Origin: Hetaerina americana
Lineage: Eukaryota > Arthropoda > Insecta > Odonata > Calopterygidae
DNA: 64,000 nt
NCBI GenBank assembly: GCA_022747635.1
Contig: JAKTNV010000009.1
Span: 2,291,564 to 2,355,563, forward strand
Reading direction: 5' to 3'
Shown here: positions 20,864 to 31,330 of the stretch, one piece after another
Numbering within the stretch: the first letter of the stretch is position 1
How the letters are laid out: each line of letters begins with the position of its first letter
The notes under the pieces: model-generated
Told to the model about the DNA's origin: nothing
Seen by the model: only the letters and a program-made list of their open reading frames with translations
Databases searched by the model: none
Translations under genes and position numbers: made by a program

Positions 20864-21027
20864 ATGAAAACTTCGTTGCAATTTTCCACAGTTAAAACTT
20901 TATTGCCGACCATGGTTTCGATACACTGTATCATCATCAGGTGATGCTACCTGATGATGATACAGTGTATCGAAACTATGGTCGGCAATAAAGTTTTAAC
21001 TGTGGAAAATTGCAACGAAGTTTTCAT
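20864..21027. repeat. 79-bp-arm palindrome of hammerhead-bearing PLE-like tails
   Basis: Arms 20864-20942 and 20949-21027 are reverse complements with one visible mismatch (CCATGG versus CTATGG) and a 6-bp spacer. Each arm holds CTGATGA, one base, a GATAC/GTATC hairpin and GAAAC (20951-20976 plus; 20915-20940 minus). About 50 bp after the right arm a (TA)n tract begins, the same context as the PLE tails elsewhere. Confidence 0.85.
20951..20976 (+). ncRNA. Hammerhead-ribozyme-like core
   Basis: CTGATGA (positions 20951-20957) matches the hammerhead 5' core exactly. One unpaired T, a 5-bp stem GATAC/GTATC with loop AGT, then GAAAC follow. This is the cleanest core of the set. Helix III would be very short, so a dimeric form, which the palindrome could not supply in direct orientation, or an extended fold would be needed. 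Confidence 0.45.
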
Positions 21028-21073
21028 GATGTCTCGATTCCACAACATCACGCCTGACTCTTCACTTTTCATA

Positions 21074-21075
<2 letters not shown>

Positions 21076-21142
<67 letters not shown>

Positions 21143-21228
21143 GTATATATAATTCTACAGGGTATATATATACATATATATACCCTATATATATATACAT
21201 ATACATATATATACATATATATATACCG
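21076..21228. repeat. (TA)n microsatellite
   Basis: TA runs with one CTACAGGG interruption near 21157. On its right side begins a 5'-truncated SINE. Confidence 0.95.
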
Positions 21229-21839
21229 CCCGGCAAGTGGAAAGATCCGAGGTTCGAGTCCCGGTCAAGGAAATATTTTTACTCTTGTGATCCGTTCGAT
21301 TCCGCCTTCCCCACCTCTATTGTGTTCGTCCTTTATGTGTGTTCCTATCCCTTTTCCTTATATCTGTTTCTGTATATATGAGTATTTATTCGCCGTTTGG
21401 CGGGATTTCGTGTTTGAATGTGTATTTGGCCAATGTGGCTCATCTCTATCTTCTGGCTATGCGTGCCACGAAACGCACTGTTCCTTTCCTGTATGATGTT
21501 GTATGAATTCTAACCCACTGTCATTTCCCTCTTGTGTGTGGTGTATTTCTCCTTTGGTGGGTGAAATAGCTCCCTGACGCCATCTCTTGGCTAAAGAATC
21601 GGGGCGCTTGGCGACATATTAGACCCACGGATCTCAGGGTAATTTAGTTTTCCTCGATAGCTCAAGTGGTTAAGAGCATCCGCCCAGCAAGTGGAAAGAT
21701 CCGAGGTTCGAGTCCCGGTCAAGGAAATATTTTTACTCTTGTGATCCGTTCGATCCGGCCTTCCCCACCTCTCTTGTTGTGTTCGTCCTTTATTTGTGTT
21801 CCTATCCCTTTTCCTTATATCTGTTTCTGTATATATGAG

Positions 21840-21845
<6 letters not shown>
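21229..21845 (+). mobile_element. tRNA-derived SINE, two tandem copies
   Basis: The second copy (21652-21845) has an A-box-like TAGCTCAAGTGGTTAAGAGC and B box GGTTCGAGTCCCGG at about 21704. Its body, with TTTTTACTCTTGTGATCC, ends TTCTGTATATATGAGTAT. The first copy (21229-21395) starts inside the head at GCCCGGCAAGTGG and shares the rest. Between them lie 250 bp that include GCCATCTCTTGGCTAAAG, also found in diverged form at 26522. Both copies end at TA-rich sequence. Confidence 0.75.

Positions 21846-21922
<77 letters not shown>
21846..21922. repeat. (TA)n microsatellite between SINE and LINE-A 5' end
   Basis: About 75 bp of TA repeat. The LINE-A 5' region starts directly after it at CCTTGACGTGG. 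Confidence 0.95.
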
Positions 21923-21924
<2 letters not shown>

Positions 21925-23268
21925 TTGACGTGGTGCAAGGGCTCGTGCGTTCCGATGACCCCTAGAGCTGTGCTGGCGGGAGTAATAATAATTGCTCCTG
22001 GTAGGGTCTCCCATGCCAGATAGGTTGAAGGTTAGGAGCCAGACGAAAGGTAGTCCACGCAGCGTCTGTTCCTCAGTGAGGCGGCTGCAATGGTGTCTGA
22101 CCCCAGTGGGGCGGCCAGTAAGTGATGATGTCACGTTAAAAACACTATTGAGGAAGGCAACGGGAAACCACCTCAATTATCATTCCCAAGATTAACATGA
22201 TGGACTATACAGAGATTTTGAGTCCTGGCAACCACGGGGCTCGGCCCAATCGGCCGTGTATCGTGCCCGGCAGCGGGGGAGGCAAGGCTTCCTCGGTCGT
22301 AATCCCACGAAACCCTTGCAAGGGAAAACCAGCAGAAGCAGGACAGAAGACGCAGGAGAAGAAGACCAAATTAGTTAAAATACGAACGTCGAATGTTAGG
22401 ACAATGATGAGGACAGGGAAATTGGTGAATGTTAAGCGAGAGATGGAAAGAAGAAACATAGATATTTTAGGTCTATGCGAGGTGAAATGGAAGGATAGCG
22501 GGGATTACTGGAGTGATAAGTATAGAATAATATACAGCGGCGGGGACGAGAGCCAACGAGGGGTTGCCATTATATTAAATGAAGAGGTAGAAAGAAGCAT
22601 AGTCAACATAGAGCAGGTAACGGATTAATATTACTAGTAGAGATAAAAGGAGATGCGACGAATTTTGTTATTATTTCGGTATACATGCCACCGAGCAACC
22701 ATAACGAAGAAGAGGTCGATAGGATATAAGATCAGTTGGAAGACATAATCGCGTGTGTTCCTCCAGGGAAATATCTGATAGTGATGGAGGGTTGGAATGC
22801 GACGGTAGGCGACGCAAGAGATGGTGACGAGGTCAGGGACTACGGTTTAGGCACGAGGAATGACCGCGAGGAGAAAGCAGTTGGGTTTTGCAGGAGACAG
22901 GGCCTAGTCACCACCAACACTTGGTTTAGACACCACAAAAGACGCAGGTATACATGGAAAATGCCAGGTGACTCAGAAAGGTATCAGCTAGATTATATCC
23001 TGGTTAGACACAGGTTTAGGAACAGCGTGATAAATTCGCACAGCTTCCCGGGAGTGGATGCAGACTCTGATGACAATTTAGTTGTTATGAAATGTAGCGG
23101 CCGTTTCAAAAAGATAAGGCAGGGGCAGCGGGTTAGAAAATGGAATGTAGAAGCATTAAATGGTTTGAAAGGGAAGGAATACAAACAGGCGGTAGAGGAT
23201 ATCATGGAGAATAGTAAAGAGCTAAGTACTATCGAAGAAAAATGGGAAAGTATCAAGAAAGGGTTGTC
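21923..23268 (+). mobile_element. LINE-A 5' half: 5' UTR and APE endonuclease region
   Basis: The 5' UTR (21923-22198) is shared with 36478-36790 and, in part, 58546-58606. The polyprotein starts at ATG 22198 (MMDYTEILSPG). The endonuclease N-terminus lies in 22198-22628 (KIRTSNVRTM, LGLCEVKWKD), interrupted by a stop caused by a 1-base difference from the 58.6 kb copy. The C-terminal half continues in another frame from 22736. At about 23268 (GGGTTGTCTAAAG) LINE sequence ends and PLE RT sequence begins. Confidence 0.85.
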
Positions 23269-24283
23269 TAAAGAAGGCTTAGAAGCCCTTAAACATTACC
23301 TCTCCCTACGATCCACACCACACACCCCATCCACAGATTTCCTCCTCGAATTGAGCCAAATCGTTCTTACCAAAAATGCTTTTCAATTCAATGACAAAAT
23401 ATATTTACAAATAAAAGGCACTGCAATGGGCACGCGTATGGTTCCTGCATACGCCAATCTTTTTATGGGTAAACTAGAACACGACTTTTTGCAACAACAA
23501 ACCCTAAAACCACTTTTCTGGGCCCGCTATATCGATGATATTTTCCTCCTCTGGTCCCACGGACGCGAAACTTTATCCTCTTTCATTTCCTCTCTCAACT
23601 CCTCCTCCTCAGTATCATTCACTTCTTCTATATCCGACTCGAATATTACCTTCCTAGATATCGATATTCACCTCCAAAACAATACGTTTCACACTTCAGT
23701 CCACATTAAACCAACCAATAAGCAACAATATCTTCATTTCGACAGCTGCCATCCTCCTCACACAAAGCGCTCCATCCCATTCTCACTCTCTATCCGTGGC
23801 TTCCGTCTCTGCAACAACACCCCCTCCCAACAGAAATACTTGGACCAGCTGCATGAATCCCTCAGAAAATGTGGGTACCCTGAAAAACTGCTAAACAGTA
23901 AAATCCTCAAACCGTCAACCCAATACACTCCCCTCCCCAAACCAAACCGCCCAAAATGCCCTAATCTTATCACCACTTTCTTCCCCGGAACACACAAAAT
24001 TAAACGTCTAATCCGTGACCTCTTCCCAATTATCAATAACACTCAGTCCACATCACTTTTATTCCCACACTGTCCCTCTGTTTCGTTTAAACGCCCGTCG
24101 AACCTGCGAGACATCTTTAAGTCCACAAATCCAACTTCAAGCACCCCCGCCCCTATCCGCACCATGCAACCGCCCACGCTGCAAATGCTGCCATCTTTTA
24201 AGACCCTCCCCCTCACTCAGTACCAACTCCCAACCACTCGCCACCTGTACCTCAAAAAATATTATATATCGCCTCTCCTGTAA
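22736..24283 (+). CDS. Chimeric ORF: LINE-A endonuclease C-half fused to Penelope RT
   Basis: This is a 515-codon open frame. Residues 1-178 match the APE endonuclease C-terminal half of LINE-A (NATVG, GLGTRND, NTWFRHHKRRRYTWKMPGD, YQLDYILVRH). The catalytic GDLN is EGWN and SDHN is SDDN, so nuclease activity is lost. From residue about 179 it continues as Penelope RT: KGTAMGTRMVPAYANLFMG, catalytic FWARYIDDIFLLW (residues 261-273), FLDIDIHL, HTKRSIPFS and TTFFPGTHKIKRLI. It ends in a stop before the GIY-YIG part, which continues in another frame. The first in-frame ATG may not be the real start. Probably a fortuitous fusion; no promoter was seen. Confidence 0.8.
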   Translation: MEDIIACVPPGKYLIVMEGWNATVGDARDGDEVRDYGLGTRNDREEKAVGFCRRQGLVTTNTWFRHHKRRRYTWKMPGDSERYQLDYILVRHRFRNSVINSHSFPGVDADSDDNLVVMKCSGRFKKIRQGQRVRKWNVEALNGLKGKEYKQAVEDIMENSKELSTIEEKWESIKKGLSKEGLEALKHYLSLRSTPHTPSTDFLLELSQIVLTKNAFQFNDKIYLQIKGTAMGTRMVPAYANLFMGKLEHDFLQQQTLKPLFWARYIDDIFLLWSHGRETLSSFISSLNSSSSVSFTSSISDSNITFLDIDIHLQNNTFHTSVHIKPTNKQQYLHFDSCHPPHTKRSIPFSLSIRGFRLCNNTPSQQKYLDQLHESLRKCGYPEKLLNSKILKPSTQYTPLPKPNRPKCPNLITTFFPGTHKIKRLIRDLFPIINNTQSTSLLFPHCPSVSFKRPSNLRDIFKSTNPTSSTPAPIRTMQPPTLQMLPSFKTLPLTQYQLPTTRHLYLKKYYISPLL

Positions 24284-24775
24284 CTTCTGCCCTGCCTTCT
24301 ACGTGGGCGAATGCACGACCGCACTTTCCCTCCGCATGAATAACCACCGATATTCCACCAAATCTCCCACCTTTCTTAATTATCCCATCCCTACTCACAC
24401 CGCTTCCCACAACCAATCTTTTGACGACTGCTTCTCTGTTTCGGTGATTGAAATCCTTCCCAAATCTGCGAGTATAATAGAGGTGAGAACCCGCGAGATG
24501 GCGCATATCTGGGTGGCCCAATCATTCAAACCGCCCGGTTGGAACCAAGCCCACTGAATGCATCAATTGGCTGCCTACATATCCCCCCCACCCCCTTGTT
24601 CATTTCCTATTGGTCCCTTTACCTCTCCTTCCCCCACCTCTCCCCCGCACATCCTCTCCGCTCTTCCCCGAGAACGCCATTCTGAAGACGACAGCCGTGC
24701 TGTCGAAACGTAAAATAACAAATTGTGAGTGTCCTTTCTTTGTGTCTCTATATTCTAAAAATCTACATTGTGTTT
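23269..24775 (+). mobile_element. Penelope-like element, 5'-truncated, inserted in LINE-A
   Basis: It begins inside RT (EGLEALKHYLS) and continues through the GIY-YIG domain. The domain occupies 24150-24557 in a +1 frame: [49 protein letters not shown] 3' UTR follows, then a hammerhead-like core (24682-24711) and a tail with GTGAGTGTCCTTTCTTTGTG ending at a TA tract. Only a single frame break, near 24170-24280, separates RT from endonuclease, so this is the best preserved PLE in the window. The window start (1-471) is a sister copy. Confidence 0.88.
24682..24711 (+). ncRNA. Hammerhead-ribozyme-like core in PLE tail
   Basis: CTGAAGA, one base, a GACAG/CTGTC stem with a five-base loop, then GAAACGT. 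Same organisation as at 20951 and 25379. Confidence 0.42.
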
Positions 24776-24784
24776 TTATATATT

Positions 24785-24834
<50 letters not shown>

Positions 24835-24845
24835 TATATACATAT

Positions 24846-24940
<95 letters not shown>
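24776..24940. repeat. (TA)n microsatellite between two PLE tails
   Basis: About 165 bp of TA repeat with ACATATA interruptions, bounded on the left by a plus-strand PLE tail and on the right by a minus-strand one. Confidence 0.96.
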
Positions 24941-24943
<3 letters not shown>

Positions 24944-25235
24944 CTTCGAAATGGAACGCTCTTCGACGACGCACAAATGTATTAAAACACAGATGAAGAT
25001 TTTTAAAACATAGGAACACAAAGAAAGAACACTCACATATGTAGTTTGACGTTTCGACGGCGGGACCGTCGTCATCAGAATGGCGTTCTTGGGGAGAGCG
25101 GAGAGGAAATGTGCGGGGGAGAGGTGGGGGAAGGAGAGGGAAGGGGAAGATATTGTTGGTTATTGGTATTTTTAATGTGGACTGGGGTATAAAACGTATT
25201 TTTCTGGAGGTGAGTGTCGATATCTAGGAAATTGC
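24941..25235 (-). mobile_element. PLE terminal region, minus strand
   Basis: The minus strand holds ATTCTGATGA, stem, CGAAACGTC (core at 25048-25078), then CATATGTGAGTGTTC and a tail toward the TA tract. 25080-25235 is a pLTR-like upstream part (CCTCTCCGCTCTCCCC). It contains no coding sequence. Confidence 0.72.
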
Positions 25236-25470
25236 TGAACCAAGCCCACTAAATCCATCCAATAGCTGCCTACATATCCCCTCCCACCTCCTTGTCCATT
25301 TCCTATTGGTCCCTTACCTCTCCTTCCCTCACCCCTCCCCCGTACATGGCCTCTCCGCTCTTCCCCGAGAACTACATTCTGATGAAGACGGTCGAGCCGT
25401 TGAAACGTCAAAACTACATATGTTTGTCCTTTCTTTGTGTTTCTGTTTTACGTCCTTCTTAATTTGTCCT
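25236..25470 (+). mobile_element. PLE 3' end, plus strand
   Basis: It starts at CTGAACCAAGCCCACT, the last codons of the GIY-YIG ORF in sister copies. It then has the shared 3' UTR (CATTTCCTATTGGTCCC) and a hammerhead-like core at 25379-25409 (CTGATGA, stem, GAAACGTC). The tail is joined to LINE-D near 25440-25470. With the preceding minus-strand tail it forms a head-to-head pair. Confidence 0.72.
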
Positions 25471-25700
25471 ATGTACTTGTCTCTAGGTCTTCCTCGTGGA
25501 ATCTTCTTTTCTATTTTTTATTCTGTTATATTCCTAAACAATCCAGTGCCAAAATGTGTGTCCCATCCATTTATTTCTTCTTTGTCTTAGAGTTCTCCAC
25601 ATAGTCCTATCCTCCTCTGCTCTTCTATATACTCCCTCGTTCCTTGCTCTGCCTGTCCATTTAATCTTCAGCGTTCTCCTCCAGCACCAGGATTCCACTT
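25440..25700 (-). pseudogene. LINE-D: RTE-like RT C-terminal fragment
   Basis: The minus strand gives WCWRRTLKIKWTGRARNEGVYRRAEEDRTMWRTL in part, then RQRRNKWMGHTFWH, frame changes, and a decayed IPRGRPRDKYIGQIKKD. The pattern (W-R-R-M-L-K-I-x-W, then R-R-x-W-I-G-H) is the C-terminus of RTE/BovB-type polyproteins. No catalytic part is present. Confidence 0.65.
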
Positions 25701-25839
25701 GCTTTAGTTTCACCCCTGGAATCGTCTTGAAACTTTTCTACAAGATATGGGGTGAGGAGGGCAGGAGGCACCATCGTAGTGCCTCCAGCCCTACCTGTGT
25801 GCTGAAATTGAAATCCCCGAGAGTCATGAAGTGCGATGT

Positions 25840-26515
25840 CTGTGAATAAGGTTTTACTGGCAAAAACTATGGTAAGCCAATTGAAATGCATTGGCAAATT
25901 TGTGAGGATATACGGAGACGTAATAATGAGTGAAGGTGGGGTGAGGCAGTGGAGCCTTCAGTTTAAAAATGTCCAGAGCACCATTATTCATGAAGAGTAC
26001 ACCCCAGTGGTTGACATAGCCTTGTGGTGACGGATGAAATAACGGTGAAAATTAAAGAAAAATTTCGTGAAAATCGCCGATTTATGATTACAGCTCCATT
26101 TTCTCCAAAATATCACGAAGTCCACAGCGCAAAAGTGAAGCGAGGAAGCTTGGCTGCCACCAGATTGGTGCGGGATGGGTGCCGAAAATCTTGACGGAAG
26201 ACCACGACATACAACGTCATGCTGCATCGCTGTCTTTCCTCGAAAACTATGACAAGGATGGTAAGGCCCTATGGATAGATAGATCGTGCCCTGACTACGG
26301 ATGAGATATGGTAAAGTATGCCAATTTGGAGACAAAAAGGCAGTCCATGGAATGGGGACCCACAAATTCTCCCAGGAATGTAAGGCGGCGGCAGATTTAC
26401 TCAGAGACGGAGTCGAAAAGCTTGTGTTCCGTTATGATCAATAACTTAATTTGAATGGCGACTGCGTAGAAAATAGCTTTAAATTGGCATTTTAAATACG
26501 TACAATAAAACTTTT
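25840..26515 (+). mobile_element. Decayed, internally deleted mariner
   Basis: The transposase N-terminus is degenerate (IYGDVIMSEGGVRQWSLQF), then ENRRFMIT..FSPKYHEV. The WVPK region is mutated (GAGWVPKIL in another frame, LTEDHD), with LTTDEIW for GDETW and SMEWGPTNSP, directly followed by the C-terminus (LLRDGVEKLVFRYDQ, NGDCVEN) at about 26390-26480. The HDNAP to SPDLAP section is missing. AATAAAA at about 26504 follows. TIRs are not evident. Confidence 0.72.
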
Positions 26516-26519
26516 TTTT

Positions 26520-27655
26520 GGCCATCTCCTGGCCAAAGAATCGGGGCACTTGGTGGCATAAACCCCCCGGGCAGGTTTCATTCAGTGCAGTGATTTCAGT
26601 TTACTTTTGACTAAAATTTGAATCTTGAACTCCATTCATCTTGAGATAAAATCCATCTTTACCGTCTGTTTTTAAAAATTCGTCTTCTATCTTTTATCAG
26701 AATAATATTTCAATTGATATCTTGTGAGATAACTTTGCTTTGAAGCACTATAGATAAAGCCGCCATACACCACATGCATTCGGACTTAATTCTAATTGAA
26801 TCAGAGCACTAGAGAGAACTGCGGAAAGAATAAATCCTTCAAAGTAAAATACAACTCAACTTCCACCAGTGTTTCGCAAAAGCCATGACGTGTGCATCGC
26901 ACGCCTCACGTGATCGTCCCTTACTATTCTTCTGTTATTTAGAAGGCCCGGCCTTACTTACGTCTTCTATTATTTACTTGAAAAGCTCAATCTTAAGGTT
27001 GAACACATTTAGTCTGGCAGTTTATAACCACACTGAGCGCAAGATGCACGTAAACTACTACAAGTTAATTCTATAAAAGAATCCCTAGAAGAAGGACGAA
27101 AACATACGATCTTCCACAGTGGACGCGGAACGAAAACTCTCGATTTCAGGAGGATTCCGTTGGCCGACGATCCCTCTTCGCTGGAGGCTACTTCGACCAA
27201 GGAATTAACTCACGGACAAGCTGGAAGGAGACACTCGGGATGTATTCAGAATATCACGATATGAATCATTTAATACGAGGGAGGAACACCATTTTCATTG
27301 CTCGTCCCAAATATTTTTTTGGCGAAAGCAAAAAGATCGGTTCAATGCGCGCGGGTGAATTCGCAAGTTTGAGAAAGAAAGAACTATGGAGGACGGGGGG
27401 CTGAATTCATCCTATTCGTAAAGAGGAATGAATTCCTTGGAATTCTTTGGGTTTCAAAAATCGTCATCTAAGGATTGTGGCAGCAGCAACTTAGAAATTA
27501 GAGCCAAAGAACGTCGCCCTTTTTCAACAAACTCCAAAATGGACAAAGAGTCCCGTTCCGCCGAATATTAAATACAGATTGAACATAAATGACACAGTTT
27601 CAGGCATAACATGGTGGAAATCCTCCTTGATGAGAGAAAACAATGACACTAAAGG
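26520..27655. other. No recognisable gene
   Basis: Begins with GCCATCTCCTGGCCAAAG..GGGGC, a diverged copy of the 21580-21640 repeat. The rest is AT-rich with short frames lacking known motifs on both strands. Confidence 0.55.
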
Positions 27656-27659
27656 TATT

Positions 27660-28100
27660 ATTACTATGGCTCACTAACTATTAAGGTAGGTCAGACCAAA
27701 ATGATAATAACACAAGGGAGATAGACTCCAGTGCAGACAGATAGATACAAATGCCCGTTCTTCCCCCAGACAATCTGGAATCATAATAGTCCAGAAGAAA
27801 CGAAGTCACCACAGAAATATTAAAGACACCTAATTCACAAGTCAGGACAAGATTAAACGTAGCGTAGACATATGGTATATTCATTGAACCATGTGTATGT
27901 CAGTTAATGATCTATGCATTTGCATGCATGTAAGTTATTAAGGTTTTTGCATGAATATATAGGACTTTGTGGGAGTAGATTTGAATGCTTTTGTTGGTTT
28001 TACATGCGTTTTTGTTCTCTTTTACGGATAATGACCTATCACCCCCCGCCACACGTCCTTGCGGGGTACTCTGCATATGTAGATGAAGACTCTTTGCTTT
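27660..28100 (+). mobile_element. LINE-B 3' end with terminal hairpin
   Basis: TAGGTCAGACCAAAATG (degraded FGRTDHK codons) leads into the family 3' UTR (GTCAGGACAAGATTAAACG, TTTTGCATG, CTCTTTTACGG). The terminal hairpin CCCCGCCACACGTCC..GCGGGG ends with TATGTAGATGAAG. Sister copies are at 49.4, 57.4 and 61.1 kb. Confidence 0.75.
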
Positions 28101-28110
28101 CCTAAATATA

Positions 28111-29039
28111 ATGCGACGGTAAGCTGATAAGTAATTCACACATGCTTGTAGACCACAAACAAACACAAGTAGCAAGATCGGTCCACAATTACATTCAAGT
28201 ACTATTCTTAAATTTCCAAATCACGCATTTATTTTTCATCACGCATAGTCACCGTTAAGGTTAACACATTTCTCCCAACGTGTAACAAGTTTCTCCATTC
28301 CGTCAATGAAAAACTCTCCCGACTTTTCTCGAATCCAGGACTTGACAGTTGCCTTCACCTCATCGCCCGAGCTGTAATGATTACCCTTGAGGTGCCTCTT
28401 GAGTTGAGGAAGTAAAATAAAAATCGCAAGGCGCAAGATGGGGGAAATAAGGAGGATGTGAAATCGGTTCAAGTTTCACAGAATCTCTCCATTTGAGCGC
28501 GAGGTGTGTGGACGACCGTTGTCAATTGTTCAATAATGAAGCCGACACCTTCATTGGATATTCCAACATGGTTGGCGATACGCTTTTGGGTGATTCGCCA
28601 GTCATTTTGAATCAAATCTTCGTTGAGTTTGCGATGTTTATCGTCTATGGCAGTGATCGGACGTCCGCTACGTGTTTCATCAACAATTATTGATTTTCCA
28701 AGCAACCACGGAATTTTACTACCCATCGATTTGCAGGAGACCTATCAACAGCATCGTCACCAGAAACAGCCTTTAAACGACGATGAATCTCATTAGGAAT
28801 CCCTTTTTCAGCAGTTAAAAATTCAGTAACAGCACGCTGTTTAACTCGCGTTGACATAGCACTAGAACACGTCTCCATACTTCCGCTTCTCAGAAAACAC
28901 CGAATGAATGTAACGACCTCAAACCTGCACATGCGTGTTGAGGGGAAATGTTACTTCCACATTCCACCAGGAGTGATTTTGAAGGCCATTTTGCTTGTGG
29001 TCTACAAACATGTGTGCATTAGTTTTCAGTCTACCCTGG
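28111..29039 (-). mobile_element. Internally deleted mariner with diverged TIRs
   Basis: Diverged inverted ends share CACACATGYTTGTAGACCACAA (with one variable base) and extend outward to GGTA..CTGA; TA lies at both outer edges. The minus strand carries TRVKQRAVTEFLTAEKGIPNEIHRRL, then VDETRSGRPITA, RRITQKR-like text and NHVGISNEGVGFIIEQL. The catalytic core is missing, followed by LKRHLKGNHYSS, GMEKLVTRWEKCVNLNGDYA and a stop at 28239. It is about 930 bp against 1.3 kb for full mariners. Confidence 0.82.
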
Positions 29040-29858
29040 TATTCTCATTACGACCTAGGTTTCGCCACAGCATAACATCTTCATGTGTTAAGCTGTAATG
29101 AAACCTAGATCGTAATTGGAATATAGTGAGTTGAAAATCAAAATGTCTTCTTTCATTAAATAGTAAGAATAGTACAATTAACATGATTCCGATACAAATG
29201 CGTAGTCGTGCAAAAAAGGGCACTAGAATCGGAGCCTAGGGAAGAGTTGGAGGTGGATCAGCCGATGACGATCATTCTCCGCTTCCCCGCTTTGCCATTC
29301 ATTCCGTGGTTCACCGCACTTCTCCTCCGCCGCTTCGCACGTTCAACACCCGATCCACTTCAATTAAGTAACTCAGCATACAAGAAAACCACCAACATGA
29401 GCCACAAACCGCACGTCATGACGCCCTTGGCACCAAACAAATTGTGCCGTGGAATCGTAACATCAGCGCTGCGTGGGAAGTAACGGCGGGTCGAATTTGA
29501 TGGCGATGCATTTATCAGCGCTTATCGGAACCCACCCGACCCCCACGGGGCACCCATCCAGGCTTGGTGTGTTCGTGACTCGGAGTGGGTGAGGGCAGGG
29601 CCCTTCCCCCTCCCTTCCGGCGGGGGGAAGGGGAGGCGCGGGGCAGAGGTCGCGTGACTCGAAGCCGCCCTCTACGGAGAATAATGCAAAGCAGAATCCG
29701 CTTATCAGATTCGTCACGCCCGCCCTCTGGCGTCCACCATATTCGAGAGTGACCTCGGAATGAACGTGTCATTCGACAAACAGAGCGCGCGCTGTGATCG
29801 GCCACCGCTGCTGCCTTCACGCCGCACCATGTGCAGGGGGATGCCGAGGGCAATACAA
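29040..29858. other. No recognisable gene; GC-rich segment
   Basis: 29480-29760 is GC-rich with GGGGGAAGGGGAGG runs and two diverged GCTTATC..CCCACCCGAC blocks. Frames here are Pro/Arg/Gly-rich and look compositional. A host CpG-rich regulatory segment is possible but unsupported. Confidence 0.5.
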
Positions 29859-29859
29859 G

Positions 29860-30165
29860 GTCTGTCCCCAAAGTAGTAGGACTTATTTTTTCCCCAGATA
29901 GATGGACGGACGGGCGGCGGTTTCTCTGGTTGGGTTCGAGGGAGGGGAGTCTCAGGAAAGGCCTTTGCGAATGCCGATCGTTCGTTTGTGAAACCTCTAT
30001 TTCGTGACCTCGTCACGCTCCTTCATGAACCGGGTGTTGGAATAGCGCTACGTCATCAAATTTTAAGTGAAACTGGGCAAAACCGGGAAGAAGACTCATG
30101 GCATGCTCAAGGAAGCTCATGGTGATAACGCCATGAGTCGATCGATGATGTTTTTGGGTAGATCT
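29860..30165 (+). mobile_element. Mariner 5' end remnant
   Basis: A TIR-like AAGGTCTGTCCCCAAAGTAG at 29860 is followed about 190 bp later by decayed transposase N-terminus KLGKTGKKTHGMLKEAHGDNAMSRSMMF (30070-30160). Text after that is unrecognisable. 30170-30835 shows no gene. Confidence 0.6.
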
Positions 30166-30837
30166 CCTCCTAGAACACTGACGCACGTGTTGCGTGTTAA
30201 CTCGTAACGGGATTACCTACTACTAAGCAGGAGACCGTTGCGCTAGCGCTGACATCTGGTGGCGATTCGGAGAACCTATCAAATTACCTTCGCTTAAGAA
30301 GGTACTGACGGACAGATACTGACTCTCCCGTTATCAGTTTGGTTTTGAAAAAAGGCAAAACAACCTTGAAGAAGATCGCAAAAAATGATATTTTCAGATT
30401 GCAATCTTCTATCGATCTTAAAACGCTTTCTTGAGTTAACATTACTTTCCTGGTACAATTCATCACTCATAGCCCGCCCACCCCGGCGAGTCGGCACATT
30501 CAATCCGACGCCCATCGCAAGACCCTCGTGACTTTTTTCAGCAATAGACGCGGTGAAATATCTTTGGCTAATTCCTCGCAAACGGTAGGTGGACCAGTTA
30601 TATCACTGAATGACTCTTTCGGCTGATAATAAACACATAAACCGCAATCCAAGAGGACTTTCGCTCATTGGACTTACTGCACACACTTATTCCACTGAAT
30701 GTTATGCCATCAATTACGCCAAATTATACTCTCCTTACATAAAGCTTTGCAACCATCAACACATTTGCATTCATATTCTATAGTAAAGCTCACTGACCTA
30801 GGTGATCCCAACGATATGAGTTTAAATCGTATGCAAG

Positions 30838-31330
30838 AATATAATACAAGGCCTGTCCAAAAAATTAGTAAAATAAAATCTGGGGAAAAAGTGTATAGCA
30901 GATTGAAGTACAAATTGCTAGAATTCTTCACAAGAACACACTTATGCATCGACACACCAATGCAAGTGCCTCCGCCAGTAGGGGGGCTTTGTGCTTCCTG
31001 CAAGGCATCGGCGGGACCCTCGTTCAGGCACCTCTTTGACATAATCCAGTGGTCCAAAATGGTACTCAAAGGGGTCGTACTCAAATAGCCATGTCTTCTC
31101 TCCAGCAACCACCTATTCTAAAACATTCGGGTCACTTCCGCAGTGGTCCAAGAGGTCCAAGGCAAGATTGTCACACACAAGCAGTCTTCCGACAGCACCT
31201 TGGGGACCATCTCGGCACACCTTTCCCATGGCTAAATATTCCGTAAGAATGCAATGCACTGCGGTTTTCCGAATATTACACTCTTCTGCTATCACATCCT
31301 GACACTTGGGGGTCAATCGAAATTGAGCAA
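30838..31330 (-). mobile_element. Mariner fragment, minus strand
   Basis: The minus strand gives ECNIRKTAVHCILTEYLAMGKVC (second helix-turn-helix), LLDHCGSDPNVLE, VVAGEKTWLFEYDP (GDETW motif with Asp changed to Glu) and degraded sequence. The 30838 edge carries AAGGCCTGTCCAAAAAATTAG, a TIR-like sequence. It joins LINE sequence at about 31331. Mutated first catalytic residue; non-functional. Confidence 0.7.

Noticed and set aside
24600..25075. Several long frames rich in Ile and Tyr on both strands
   Set aside because: They are translations of the (TA)n tract; the same artefact occurs at 3.9, 16.3, 21.1, 21.9 and 37.7 kb.
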